Shown: piece after piece, positions 53,438-63,110 of the stretch | Position numbering within the stretch: the stretch's first letter is position 1 | Layout of the letters: each line of letters begins with the position of its first letter | From: T3Sed10-241 sp036796255 | GTDB lineage: Bacteria; Bacteroidota; Bacteroidia; Flavobacteriales_D; Cryomorphaceae | Assembly: GCA_036796255.1 (NCBI GenBank) | Contig: DAIRDH010000013.1 | Span: forward strand, 1 to 64,000 | Reading direction: 5' to 3' | DNA length: 64,000 nt | Translations under genes and position numbers: made by a program | The notes under the pieces: model-generated | Database searches by the model: none | What the model was told of the DNA's origin: nothing | What the model saw: the letters and a program-made list of their open reading frames with translations, nothing else

Positions 53438-53851
53438 ATGAAAACTTTATTGATCACCGCGGCTCTGGCCGTTTTTACACTAAGTGGATTTGCCCAAAAC
53501 CAAGGAACTCCGCAACCCGGACAACACGATTACGTGAAGGGACATTCAGACAAAATGACAAAAGACTTTGGCCTCAATGACGACCAAAATCAGCGCCTGA
53601 ATGAGCTCAATACCACCCATTACAATGAACAGATGAAGATGAGGCAATCATCAAACGACCAGGCGATGTGGAAGCAGAATGAAGAACGCGCGAACAAAGA
53701 TTACGACAATAAATTGCGCGGCATTTTTGATGAGAAGCAGTACAAGCAATATGAAAGCAACAGGATGGATTACCGCTTCCAGTTTAAAGACAATGGCCAG
53801 AGTACCCCCAACAACACACGGGATAATTCGAGCCAGCCACAGAAGAAATAA
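53438..53851 (+). CDS. Small secreted helical protein (DUF4890/Spy-like)
   Basis: 137 residues from MKTLLITAALAVF; the frame is open upstream to 53357, but this start gives a clean signal peptide ending GFAQ. The mature part is charged and helical (HSDKMTKDFGLNDDQNQRLNELN; MWKQNEERANKDYDNKLRGI), like small periplasmic Spy/DUF4890 proteins that bind unfolded proteins or metals. Which of these applies is unknown. A terminator follows within 30 bp. Confidence 0.7.
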   Translation: MKTLLITAALAVFTLSGFAQNQGTPQPGQHDYVKGHSDKMTKDFGLNDDQNQRLNELNTTHYNEQMKMRQSSNDQAMWKQNEERANKDYDNKLRGIFDEKQYKQYESNRMDYRFQFKDNGQSTPNNTRDNSSQPQKK

Positions 53852-53878
53852 TCCAACGCTCTCATTTGGATGCCAAAG

Positions 53879-53907
53879 GAGTCGCCAATCGAGGCGGCTC
53901 TTTTTTT
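53879..53907 (+). terminator. Rho-independent terminator
   Basis: GAGTCGCC and GGCGGCTC (one G-T pair) around AATCGA, then seven T. It follows the 53438 gene. Confidence 0.85.
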
Positions 53908-54084
53908 GTCTTGAGCGATAGCAAAAAGTCTAATCTGCTCAGGCCTACACAAATTGCGATAGTTTCGTGTTGCGCACAACATATTTTGCTGTGAATCTGC
54001 CCATAGCACTTCATGGGTCATTTATTCAGTGAAGGACTCCGATCTCAACCGCTTCCCCAAACCTGACATTTATCAGTTTTGCCC

Positions 54085-54098
54085 TTGACATCGGTCAT
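54085..54098. promoter_or_regulatory. Fnr-like dyad upstream of the cbb3 cluster
   Basis: TTGAC-ATCG-GTCAT resembles the Fnr consensus TTGATnnnnATCAA with the same half-site spacing. Its centre is about 58 bp before the ATG of the first cluster gene. No clear TAnnTTTG box is seen between them. Confidence 0.4.
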
Positions 54099-54149
54099 TC
54101 CTTGCGCTGAGTGAAATGCAGAATTTAGCACCTTCCAAGGACTATTGCC

Positions 54150-54890
54150 ATGCAGGACAAAAAAATACTCGCCATTCTCAGCCCCGACAGCAATGATGAG
54201 GTGATCAACACCTTCATTACCAGCTTTGCGAAAGGCAAAAACATTGACGTGAACTTATGCACAGTCAGTGAGAGCAACGAAGATATCCATGATTGCGATG
54301 CACTGGTAGACAGTGTGACCCTTACCTGTACCCGCCAGTCTATCCCCTTGCGCATTACCGAAACCCACCTCGATGCAGCCACCGCGATGCGCAAGCGCGC
54401 GCCTTTTGTTGACCTTGTATTGGTTGACAAAGACATATTGCGCGGACTCGCCCTGCGCGACGAATTGCCTCACAATGCCAGCGCAATCATTGCGCTTCCC
54501 CATCAATTTACGTCAATGAGCAATATCATCTTGCTCTTTGATGGCAGTTCGGCTTCGCTGCGCGGCATAAAAGAGTTTTTCCAAGCCTTTTCGCGCTACA
54601 CAGCGATGATGGATGTGACTTTGCTTTCTATGGCCCCTGAAAATGCGCCACTGGAGCGCGACAATGAAATGATGCTCCTCGAATATTTGCGTCAATACAG
54701 CAGCAATTTAGGCGTCCTCAAGGTGCAGGCGCCCCTTAGCGAGCGCCACCTGAGGGCTGTGCCCCACAACGCGTCGCCGATGGTGATCGGCACGCTCGAG
54801 TTTTTGATCGCACAAAGGGGAGAAGATGTATCTTTCAAGCCATTTTACGACAATCACAGTACCCTCTTTATCCCTGCGAGCAATTCATGA
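54150..54890 (+). CDS. Universal-stress-like protein at head of the cbb3 cluster
   Basis: 246 residues. The sequence suggests two Usp-like halves: N-terminal ILAILSPDSNDEV and a second start NIILLFDGSSASLRGIKEFF (~128) with a closing GTLEFLIAQ. Universal stress proteins bind nucleotides and often accompany oxygen-limitation genes. The ATP-loop glycines are not clear, so nucleotide binding is uncertain. The stop overlaps ccoI by 4 bp, which ties it to the oxidase genes; Usp genes are commonly found beside cbb3 clusters in Bacteroidota. Confidence 0.7.
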   Translation: MQDKKILAILSPDSNDEVINTFITSFAKGKNIDVNLCTVSESNEDIHDCDALVDSVTLTCTRQSIPLRITETHLDAATAMRKRAPFVDLVLVDKDILRGLALRDELPHNASAIIALPHQFTSMSNIILLFDGSSASLRGIKEFFQAFSRYTAMMDVTLLSMAPENAPLERDNEMMLLEYLRQYSSNLGVLKVQAPLSERHLRAVPHNASPMVIGTLEFLIAQRGEDVSFKPFYDNHSTLFIPASNS

Positions 54891-57314
54891 GCGATACTTC
54901 CAGTTCGGCATCAGCCGAAGCAAGCGTAGAAGAAAACAAGTGCTACCATTGCGGCGACCGCTGCACTCCGGGCGAAATCACCGCCCAGGATCACTCCTTC
55001 TGCTGCAGCGGTTGCAAAAGCGTGTACGAGCTGCTGAGCTCATGCGGCATGGATGGCTACTACACCTACGCCGACAACCCGGGCATCAAGCAGCTCAAGG
55101 CCAAATCGCAGGAAGCATATGCCTACCTCGACGCCCCGGCCATACAAGACAAAATACTCAGCTTCAAAAGCGATGACCTGCACAAGGTGCGCTTCCGCAT
55201 TCCGGCCATGCATTGCGCGAGCTGCATATGGCTCATTGAGAATTTCCAAAAACTCGTGCCCGGCGTCATCACCTCGCGGGTCAACTTCATGCGCCGCGAA
55301 GCCCAATTTAGCTACCAACCTGAGCAGCTCAGCCTGAGGCGGCTGGTGGAGCAACTCGTGGCCATAGGCTACGAACCCGAAATTCAGGTAGAAGGCGACA
55401 GCCACAAGACGGCTTCCAAACTCTCGCGCCGCCTGGTGTACCAAATCGGGGTGGCGGGATTTTGCTTTGGCAACATCATGCTGCTCAGCCTGCCGGAATA
55501 CCTGCACAGCGGCAGCACGCCCAATGCGGAGTACCGCTTTTTCTTTGGCATGGTCAACCTCTTCCTGAGCCTGCCCGTGCTGCTTTTCTCGGCACAAGAT
55601 TACCTCAGCTCGGCCTGGCGTGTACTTCGCCAAAAGCAAATAAACCTCGACGTGCCCATCAGCCTGGGCATACTGGCACTTTGGATACGAAGCACCTACG
55701 AAATTATCGCTCTGGGCGGTGGCGGCTACATGGACAGCCTTGCAGCACTGCTTTTCTTTTTGCTCATCGGCAAATGGTTTCAGCAGCGCACCTACGATAG
55801 CCTCAGCTTCGAGCGCGACTACAAGAGCTATTTCCCGATTTCGGTGCAGCGCCTTTCCGGAAATGGTGAATCACCGTGCAGCATTGAAGAACTTCAACCT
55901 GGCGACCTGTTCCGTGTGCGCAGCGGCGAGCTCATCCCCGCCGATGCCATCATCAGCGAAGGCGAAGGCGCTATAGACTACAGTTTTGTGACCGGCGAGT
56001 CGGACCCGGTGAAGGTGAATTGCGGCGAAAAAGTATTTGCCGGTGGGCGGCAAACAGGCGCCTCACTCACCCTCGAAGCGCTCAAAGCCGTAAACCAAAG
56101 CTACCTCACCAGCCTGTGGAACGACGAGGCCGGGCAGAAGGAAGTGCATCGCCTCGAAGCTTTTGCCGACAGGGTGGGCCGTCGCTTCACCTACGTGGTA
56201 CTGCTCATCGCAACGGTCACCACAGTTTATTGGCTTCGTATTGACACGGCAGTGGCGTGGAATGCGCTGAGCGCCGTTTTGATTATTGCCTGTCCCTGTG
56301 CCTTGGCTTTGAGTTTTCCTTTTGCCTTTGGCAGTGCGGTGCGCTACCTTGGGCGGGTGGGTTTCTACCTCAAGAATGGCCATGCCCTGGGCAAAATGGC
56401 CGAAGTCACCGACATCGTATTTGACAAAACCGGCACCCTCACCCACGGCGGGCAGGCCAACATCACTTTCGAAGGTCAGCAGCCCGATCGAGAAACGTTA
56501 CATGCCGTGCAAGCCATCGTGGCCCACTCGGCGCATCCCCTCAGCAGGCAGTTGTTGCAGTATTTGCAAAGCGAATTGCCCGGCGAATCTATTGTAGCAC
56601 CCAAGCCATCGCATTACCGCGAGCAGGGTGGCGGGGGCATTGAGGCCATCCTTTCCGGAAAAAAGTACAAGCTCGGTTCAGCCGATTTTGCGGAAGCGCC
56701 CAGCCGCGAAGCCCAGCCCATGGCCGCCGAGGTACACCTCTCTGTGGACGGCGATTACCTCGGCAAATTTCTCATCGAGAAAAGCCAACGACCGGGAGTA
56801 AGCGCACTGATTTCCAATTTGCGGAAGCGCTACAAGCTCTTCCTGCTCAGCGGCGACAACGATGCCAGCCGCCCGGTCATGGAGCAGCTCTTCGGCCAAA
56901 ACGAAGGCCTGCACTTTTACCAAAGTCCGCACGACAAGAAGGCCTTCCTGCAGCAAATGCGCCGAGATGGGAAGGTAAGTGCCATGATCGGCGATGGGCT
57001 CAACGATGCCGGTGCCCTGAGCGAGAGCGACCTGGGCATCTCCGTAGCCGATGATGTATTCCGCTTCACCCCGGCCAGTGACGCCATACTCGATGCGAAG
57101 CAATTTGGCAACCTCGGTGCTCACTTTGCCTTTGCCAAAGGTGTGCTGAATGTGGTGAAAGCGAGCTTTGTGCTATCATTTTTGTACAATGCTGTAGGCC
57201 TGTACTTCGCGGTGCAAGGGCTGCTCGAGCCGGTGATCGCGGCGATTCTAATGCCGATAAGTTCGATTACGGTGGTGGGATTTGTAACGTTGGCGACGGG
57301 TCGGTTGGCGAGGA
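54887..57314 (+). CDS. ccoI: Copper-type P-ATPase CcoI/FixI (3' end in gap)
   Basis: About 809 residues visible; the last few lie in the N run at 57315. It exports or loads copper for cbb3 assembly. Motifs: an N-terminal Cys-rich domain (CYHCGDRC; CCSGC), an HMA domain with MHCASC (108-113), the TGES phosphatase motif, CPC at 469-471 in IIACPCALAL, the phosphorylated Asp513 in DKTGTLT, and GDGLND at 702-707. The C-terminal SSITVVGFVTLATGRLA is near the normal end of FixI, so little is missing. It overlaps the Usp-like gene by 4 bp. Confidence 0.93.
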
Positions 57315-57414
57315 NNNNNNNNNNNNNNNNNNNNNNNNNNNNNNNNNNNNNNNNNNNNNNNNNNNNNNNNNNNNNNNNNNNNNNNNNNNNNNNNNNNNNN
57401 NNNNNNNNNNNNNN
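57315..57414. other. Assembly gap of 100 N
   Basis: Exactly 100 N. Unlike the first gap, the flanks share no repeat, so the true content and length are unknown. It removes the 3' end of ccoI. Confidence 0.98.
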
Positions 57415-57506
57415 AAAAACTGATATTTATCATACTTTTGGCTGACCCGTGTCATATGAATGGCTCGATTATGCGCATTACTTTGTACACGTAAAAGTAT
57501 CTGATT

Positions 57507-57704
57507 ATGGAAGCACTCTTTTTACTCATCGCAGTAAGCCTGCTGGTCGCCCTGGGATTCCTGGGCGCTTTTATATGGGCTGTGCGCTCAAGACAATACG
57601 AAGACGACTTTACCCCCTCTGTACGCATGCTTTTCGAAGGTGATACAGATTCTACACAAAGCAATTCGAGTTCCAAAACCACTGTCAAACAAACAAGTAA
57701 ATGA
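57507..57704 (+). CDS. ccoS: cbb3 oxidase assembly protein CcoS
   Basis: 65 residues. One hydrophobic helix (LFLLIAVSLLVALGFLGAFIW) and a short polar tail with RSRQYEDDFTPS, as in CcoS. CcoS is needed for cofactor insertion into cbb3 oxidase. The stop overlaps ccoNO by 4 bp. It sits in the usual ccoI-ccoS-ccoN order. Confidence 0.88.
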   Translation: MEALFLLIAVSLLVALGFLGAFIWAVRSRQYEDDFTPSVRMLFEGDTDSTQSNSSSKTTVKQTSK

Positions 57705-59830
57705 AAGTTGAGAAGTTTTATTACGACAATCAGATCGTAAAGTACTTTGCCTGGGCCACCATGTTGTGGGGTGCTGTGGGCATGTTGGTAGGCCTTTTGG
57801 CAGCCTTTCAGTTTATTTATCCCTCACTCAGCTTCGGCATACCCTATACTACCTTCGGGCGTATCAGGCCACTGCATACCAATGCGGTGATTTTTGCTTT
57901 TGTGGGCAATGGTATTTTCATGGGGGTATATTACTCGCTACAGCGCCTTCTGAAGACACGCATGTGGAGTGATGCCCTTTCAAAAATCAACTTTTGGGGA
58001 TGGCAGCTCATCATCGTGGCGGCGGCAATCACGCTTCCGCTAGGTTTTACGCAAAGTAAAGAATACGCAGAGCTCGAATGGCCTATCGACATTGCCATTG
58101 CGATCATATGGGTAGTGTTCGGCCTCAACATGATGATGACCATCATCAAGCGACGCGAGCGTCACCTTTATGTAGCCATCTGGTTTTACATCGCCACTTT
58201 CGTGACGGTGGCTGTGCTTCACATTGTCAATTCATTTGCGCTTCCCATCGGTTTTATGAAATCGTACAGCTGGTACGCCGGCGTACAAGATGCCCTTGTA
58301 CAATGGTGGTACGGACACAATGCAGTGGCCTTCTTCCTCACTACGCCTTATCTCGGCTTGATGTACTACTTCATCCCAAAGGCTGCCAACAGGCCGGTGT
58401 ACTCATACCGCCTTTCGATCATCCACTTCTGGGCATTGATATTCCTCTACATTTGGGCCGGACCCCACCACTTGCTTTATACCTCGCTGCCCGACTGGGC
58501 GCAAAGCCTTGGAACGGTATTCTCCATCATGCTGATCGCTCCGAGCTGGGGTGGTATGCTCAATGGATTGCTCACCCTGCGCGGTGCCTGGGACAAGGTG
58601 CGTGAAAGCCCAACATTGAAATTCATGGTGGTGGCCGTTACCGCGTACGGTATGAGCACCTTCGAAGGCCCAATGCTTTCTATTAAGAGCCTCAATGCCA
58701 TAAGCCACTACACCGACTGGACCATTGCCCACGTACACATCGGCGCACTGGGTTGGAATGGCTTCCTCACTTTTGGTATGCTGTACTTCCTTGTACCAAA
58801 ACTTTTCAATGTAAAGCTACACTCCATCAAGCTGGCCAACACCCACTTCTGGCTGGGCACCTTGGGTATTGCATTCTATGCCATACCTCTATATTGGGCT
58901 GCAATCACCCAGTGGGCCATGTGGCGCCAGTTTAGCCCAGATGGCTTCCTGGTGTACCCCAACTTTCTGGAAACAGTAACCCAAATACTGCCGATGTACG
59001 CCTTGCGCGCCGTGGGTGGCACACTCTACCTGATTGGGGTCTTTGTAATGACTTACAACATTATCAAAACGGTGAAGGCAGGCAGCTTTATCAAAGATGA
59101 AGCCGCTGAAGCACCTGCGCTTGAAGGTGAATACAAAAGCACACACAAAGAGCACTGGCACCGACCTGTGGAGCGGAAGCCCATGGTACTTCTCGTGCTC
59201 TCACTCGTGGTTATCCTGATTGGCGGTATAGTAGAAATGGTACCTACCTTCCTTGTGAAGTCCAACGTGCCTACCATCGCAAGTGTGAAACCTTACACCC
59301 CTCTTGAACTTCACGGAAGGGATGTGTACATCAGTGAGGGCTGTTACAATTGTCACAGTCAAATGGTGCGCCCTTTCAGACACGAAACTGAACGTTATGG
59401 AGAGTACTCCAAGTCGGGAGAGTTCGTGTATGACCACCCCTTCCTATGGGGCTCCAAGCGCACCGGACCCGACCTTCACCGCGTAGGGGGAAAGTACCCC
59501 GACAGCTGGCACTACAGCCACTTCGTTGACCCTGAGAGCATGTCGCCCGGATCTATTATGCCGGTGTACACCTGGTTTGCCAAAACGGATATCGATACCT
59601 CTACCACCGTGTCTAAGATCAACGCCATGCGCACGCTGGGTGTGCCTTATGAAGAAGGCTACGAGCACCTGGCCAATGCAGACGTTGTGGCGCAGCAACA
59701 AGCCATTGTTGAAAGTCTTGCCAAAGACGGTATCGTCGCGGCGCCAAATACTGAAATGATCGCCATTATCGCTTACTTACAGCGCCTTGGAACCGACATT
59801 AAGATGGAAAATGTAAGCGCTGAAAACTAA
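57701..59830 (+). CDS. ccoNO: Fused CcoN-CcoO subunit of cbb3 cytochrome oxidase
   Basis: 709 residues. Residues ~1-460 are CcoN: twelve membrane helices with haem and Cu ligands (RPLHTNAVIFAF; WWYGHNAVAFF; HVHIGALGW). The C-terminal ~200 residues are CcoO, with one anchor helix and a c-type haem site CYNCH (Cys548, Cys551, His552) and Met ligand region SMSPGSIMP. The fusion is typical of Bacteroidota, where other bacteria have two genes. It reduces O2 to water with high affinity and pumps protons at the inner membrane. It overlaps ccoS by 4 bp. Confidence 0.96.
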   Translation: MKVEKFYYDNQIVKYFAWATMLWGAVGMLVGLLAAFQFIYPSLSFGIPYTTFGRIRPLHTNAVIFAFVGNGIFMGVYYSLQRLLKTRMWSDALSKINFWGWQLIIVAAAITLPLGFTQSKEYAELEWPIDIAIAIIWVVFGLNMMMTIIKRRERHLYVAIWFYIATFVTVAVLHIVNSFALPIGFMKSYSWYAGVQDALVQWWYGHNAVAFFLTTPYLGLMYYFIPKAANRPVYSYRLSIIHFWALIFLYIWAGPHHLLYTSLPDWAQSLGTVFSIMLIAPSWGGMLNGLLTLRGAWDKVRESPTLKFMVVAVTAYGMSTFEGPMLSIKSLNAISHYTDWTIAHVHIGALGWNGFLTFGMLYFLVPKLFNVKLHSIKLANTHFWLGTLGIAFYAIPLYWAAITQWAMWRQFSPDGFLVYPNFLETVTQILPMYALRAVGGTLYLIGVFVMTYNIIKTVKAGSFIKDEAAEAPALEGEYKSTHKEHWHRPVERKPMVLLVLSLVVILIGGIVEMVPTFLVKSNVPTIASVKPYTPLELHGRDVYISEGCYNCHSQMVRPFRHETERYGEYSKSGEFVYDHPFLWGSKRTGPDLHRVGGKYPDSWHYSHFVDPESMSPGSIMPVYTWFAKTDIDTSTTVSKINAMRTLGVPYEEGYEHLANADVVAQQQAIVESLAKDGIVAAPNTEMIAIIAYLQRLGTDIKMENVSAEN

Positions 59831-59836
59831 AAAGCC

Positions 59837-60055
59837 ATGCTGAAATTCATAAAACACAATATGGAAACCATCATCGGGATTGAAATCTTCCCGCTGATTG
59901 CCTTCCTCATCTTCTTCATATTCTTCACAGGCTTACTCATCTTCGTATGGAAGATGAACAAAAGCCATGTGGAAGCCATGGGCAACCTACCCCTGGAAGA
60001 TGACGCTACATTCCAACCCACTACTCCTACCAATCAAACGCCATCACAGTCATGA
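59837..60055 (+). CDS. ccoQ: CcoQ-like small cbb3 subunit
   Basis: 72 residues with one transmembrane helix (LIAFLIFFIFFTGLLIFVW) and an acidic/polar tail. CcoQ stabilises the cbb3 complex. The sequence is short, and the name rests on position between ccoNO (6 bp upstream) and ccoP (4-bp overlap). Confidence 0.8.
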   Translation: MLKFIKHNMETIIGIEIFPLIAFLIFFIFFTGLLIFVWKMNKSHVEAMGNLPLEDDATFQPTTPTNQTPSQS

Positions 60056-61248
60056 GAAAAGCACAGCTCCTTACTGCCATTGCATTTTGCGTAAGCACGG
60101 CACCAATTTTTGCGCAAGCTGCCGAAGCACAACTAAGGCAACCCTCCATATTTGAGGGACTCAACTTCGCCCTCGGATTGGTGGCAATCGTACAACTGAT
60201 AGCCATTATCGCTGCTGCGGGCATTTTGCGCAGTCTTACCGCCAATGCTGGCTACTTCGCTAAGGTGCGTAAAATGCTTGGTGAAAATGGCACCAAAGCC
60301 CTCTTGCTTATTGGCTTCGTGGTTGGGAGCGCTGGCCAGGTATTGGCGCAAACGACCGAAGCAAAGGCTTACCCTGCATGGCTTCGCGATGACAACACTT
60401 TGCTGCTACTCGCGCTGAATGCCATCTTGCTATTTGCGTTTATTTACATCGTCACGCTGATTCGACGCACCATTGCCATGCTCATGCCACCGGCACCAGT
60501 ACCCGTTAAGCAAGCTGCCGAAGTCAAAGAAGAAAGCAAAATCATGGCTACGCTCACAGATGCAGTACCTGTAGAGCGCGAACATGAAATCATGATGGAC
60601 CACGAGTACGATGGCATACGTGAACTCGACAACAACCTGCCACCTTGGTGGGTGTGGATGTTTTACGCCACCATCATCTTTGCTGTGGTATACCTCGCAT
60701 GGTATCACGTATTGCCTTACAGCGTGAATCAACACGAACAGTATGTAGCAGAAATGATGCAGGCAGAGGAAGATAAAGCTGCCTGGGTAGCACAGCGGGG
60801 CGAGTTGGTAGATGAAACCAATGTGGAGTTCCTGACTGATGCAATTGACCTCAAAGAAGGACGCGGCATATTCATGCAGCACTGCCAGGCCTGCCATGCT
60901 GCCGATGGCGGTGGCGGCGTGGGCCCCAACCTCACAGATGAATACTGGATACACGGTGGAGGAATTAAAGATGTATTCGGCGTAGTAAAATACGGAGTGC
61001 CCGCCAAGGGGATGATCGCATGGCAGGCACAACTCAGGCCAAAGGAAATGGCCCAGGTATCCAGCTACATTCTCACCCTTACTGGCACCACTCCCGCCGC
61101 CCCCAAAGAACCCCAGGGCGAAAAGTGGGTAGCACCCACTGAAGCCGGTAGCGATGCCGATGGAACCGAAGAGATAGATGAACAAGGCGGAGAAGCCGAC
61201 GACACCAACCCTGCCGAAACTTCAGCCGCGACTGCAGCAGTGCAATGA
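60052..61248 (+). CDS. ccoP: CcoP-like cbb3 subunit with one haem c site
   Basis: 398 residues. A signal-like N-terminus and three to four hydrophobic segments precede a c-type cytochrome domain with a single CXXCH site (HCQACH; Cys278, Cys281, His282) and a Met ligand candidate in GMIAWQ. The FixP_N-like segment is LPPWWVWMFYATIIFAVVY. Proteobacterial CcoP normally has two haems; only one is seen here. The ~180-residue N-terminal extension with extra helices and an acidic tail is also unusual against the short proteobacterial form but is known in Bacteroidota. It overlaps ccoQ and ccoG by 4 bp. Confidence 0.92.
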   Translation: MRKAQLLTAIAFCVSTAPIFAQAAEAQLRQPSIFEGLNFALGLVAIVQLIAIIAAAGILRSLTANAGYFAKVRKMLGENGTKALLLIGFVVGSAGQVLAQTTEAKAYPAWLRDDNTLLLLALNAILLFAFIYIVTLIRRTIAMLMPPAPVPVKQAAEVKEESKIMATLTDAVPVEREHEIMMDHEYDGIRELDNNLPPWWVWMFYATIIFAVVYLAWYHVLPYSVNQHEQYVAEMMQAEEDKAAWVAQRGELVDETNVEFLTDAIDLKEGRGIFMQHCQACHAADGGGGVGPNLTDEYWIHGGGIKDVFGVVKYGVPAKGMIAWQAQLRPKEMAQVSSYILTLTGTTPAAPKEPQGEKWVAPTEAGSDADGTEEIDEQGGEADDTNPAETSAATAAVQ

Positions 61249-62660
61249 GCGATAAAGTAAAAGAACAACTTGAAGAAAAAAGCTTCCGCGACTCCCTGAG
61301 TACACTCGATGAGCACGGAAAGCGTAAATGGATTTACCCCAAAAAGCCATCTGGGTATTACACCAAATGGCGCAACAGGGTAAACTTTATCCTGCTGGCT
61401 TTCCTCTTCAGCGGACCTTTTATCCGCATAGGTGGTGAGCCCCTATTGATGATCAATGTCATAGAGCGCAAGTTTGTGCTCTTCGGCAAAATATTCTGGC
61501 CGCAGGATTTCTACATCTTTGTATTGATCGCGCTTAGCTTTGTGGTATTCATCATCCTCTTTACGGTAGTCTATGGCCGTATTTTCTGCGGATGGATTTG
61601 TCCGCAAACCATCTTCATGGAGGGCGTTTTCCGCAAAATTGAGTATGCCATTGAAGGCGACTGGAAGCAGCAGATGCAATTGAACAAAGGGCCATGGAAC
61701 AAACAGAAGATTGTAAAGAAAACGTCAAAACATGTCATATTCTTTGCCATTTCCTTTACCATTGCCAATACCTTCCTCGCCTACATCATAGGCAGTGATG
61801 AATTGATTCGCATTGTGACTTCGCCACCCTCTGAACACATCGGAGGCCTCGCTGCACTCACCATATTCTCTGGGGTTTTCTACGGCGTATTTGCCTTCTT
61901 CAGAGAGCAGGTGTGCACCAATGTATGTCCCTACGGCCGCCTTCAAGGCGTGCTGCTCGACAAGCAGTCGGTGGTGGTGGCATATGACCGGGTGCGCGGA
62001 GAGCCCAAAGGCAAATTTCGAAAAGGTGAGAACAGGGCTGAAGCCAATAAAGGTGATTGCATTGAATGCGGACATTGTGTTCATGTTTGTCCTACGGGAA
62101 TCGATATCCGCAATGGAACCCAACTCGAATGCGTGAACTGCACCGCCTGCATTGACGCCTGCGATTCTATGATGGAAGCAGTCAATTTGCCGAAAGGCCT
62201 GATACGCTACACCAGTGAGGAGCAAATAGAAACCCGAAAACCTTTCAAACTCAGCACAAGGGCCAAAGCCTACAGTGTGGTGCTTGTGGCACTGCTCGGT
62301 GTGGTGACCACCCTGATCATACTGCGTGGTGAGATTGAAGCCAACATCCTGCGCACCCCAGGCATGCGCTACCAAACTGCTGAAGATGGGCGCATCAGCA
62401 ATTTATACAACTTCAAAATCATCAACAAAGGCGGCAATGACCTCGACCTTGAAATAAGGAGCCTCGATGAGAACTTTGAAGTGCAAATGGTGGGTCGACA
62501 GCCTGTTTTGCCCAAGCAGGAAATAGCCCAGGGCGCTTTCTTCCTCTCTGCAGCTGTAGAAGCTTTCGAAGATGGAAGGGCCAAAACCACCTTGGGAGTT
62601 TTCGACAGCGAAGGGCGCCTGCTCGACAGGGTGAAAATCAGTATCACCGGACCGCTTTAA
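61245..62660 (+). CDS. ccoG: cbb3 accessory protein CcoG (RdxA/FixG)
   Basis: 471 residues. It has membrane helices, CGWICPQTIF near the first set and two 4Fe-4S ferredoxin motifs, CIECGHCVHVCPTG and CVNCTACIDACD. A C-terminal Ig-like domain follows (~360-471). CcoG reduces copper for insertion into the oxidase. It overlaps ccoP by 4 bp. Confidence 0.95.
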   Translation: MSDKVKEQLEEKSFRDSLSTLDEHGKRKWIYPKKPSGYYTKWRNRVNFILLAFLFSGPFIRIGGEPLLMINVIERKFVLFGKIFWPQDFYIFVLIALSFVVFIILFTVVYGRIFCGWICPQTIFMEGVFRKIEYAIEGDWKQQMQLNKGPWNKQKIVKKTSKHVIFFAISFTIANTFLAYIIGSDELIRIVTSPPSEHIGGLAALTIFSGVFYGVFAFFREQVCTNVCPYGRLQGVLLDKQSVVVAYDRVRGEPKGKFRKGENRAEANKGDCIECGHCVHVCPTGIDIRNGTQLECVNCTACIDACDSMMEAVNLPKGLIRYTSEEQIETRKPFKLSTRAKAYSVVLVALLGVVTTLIILRGEIEANILRTPGMRYQTAEDGRISNLYNFKIINKGGNDLDLEIRSLDENFEVQMVGRQPVLPKQEIAQGAFFLSAAVEAFEDGRAKTTLGVFDSEGRLLDRVKISITGPL

Positions 62661-62672
62661 AAACATCAGACC

Positions 62673-63110
62673 ATGAAAATCAACTTCGGACATAAAATCG
62701 CAATCGTGTATACGCTCTTCGCCCTTGGCATGGTGAGCATCCTGGTGATGAGCATGCAGTTTGACCACGAGCTGGTCACAGACAATTATTACGAAAACGA
62801 GCTCAATTATCAGGGCCGTAAGGATGCCTTCCACAATATGGAGACGGCACCCTTCAAGGTATTCATCACGCAAATGAATGGCGAGGTTTTGGTGGCTTTT
62901 GATGGCCTTACGGCAAATCAGCAAGCCAGTGGCACCCTCTCCTTCTACAAGCCCGACAAGTCCGATTATGATGAGGAACACCCCCTGAACCTCAATGCTG
63001 ACGGCCGAATGCGCGTTGCCCCACTCGCGCCTCAAGGTCGGCTCAAGGTAGCACTGCGCTTTACGGTCGATGAGACCGATTACTACGTGCACCGAGAAAT
63101 CATATTGTAA
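62673..63110 (+). CDS. FixH/CcoH-like protein
   Basis: 145 residues. One N-terminal helix (IVYTLFALGMVSILVMSM) and a beta-rich periplasmic domain (GRKDAFHNMETAPFKVFIT) as in FixH. FixH is required for cbb3 assembly, probably copper delivery. It lies 12 bp after ccoG and overlaps the next gene by one base. Confidence 0.85.
   Translation: MKINFGHKIAIVYTLFALGMVSILVMSMQFDHELVTDNYYENELNYQGRKDAFHNMETAPFKVFITQMNGEVLVAFDGLTANQQASGTLSFYKPDKSDYDEEHPLNLNADGRMRVAPLAPQGRLKVALRFTVDETDYYVHREIIL

Noticed and set aside
57315..57445. Continuation of ccoI through the second gap to a stop at 57445
   Set aside because: The frame across the Ns is arbitrary, since the gap length is unknown; the gene is reported only to the gap edge.
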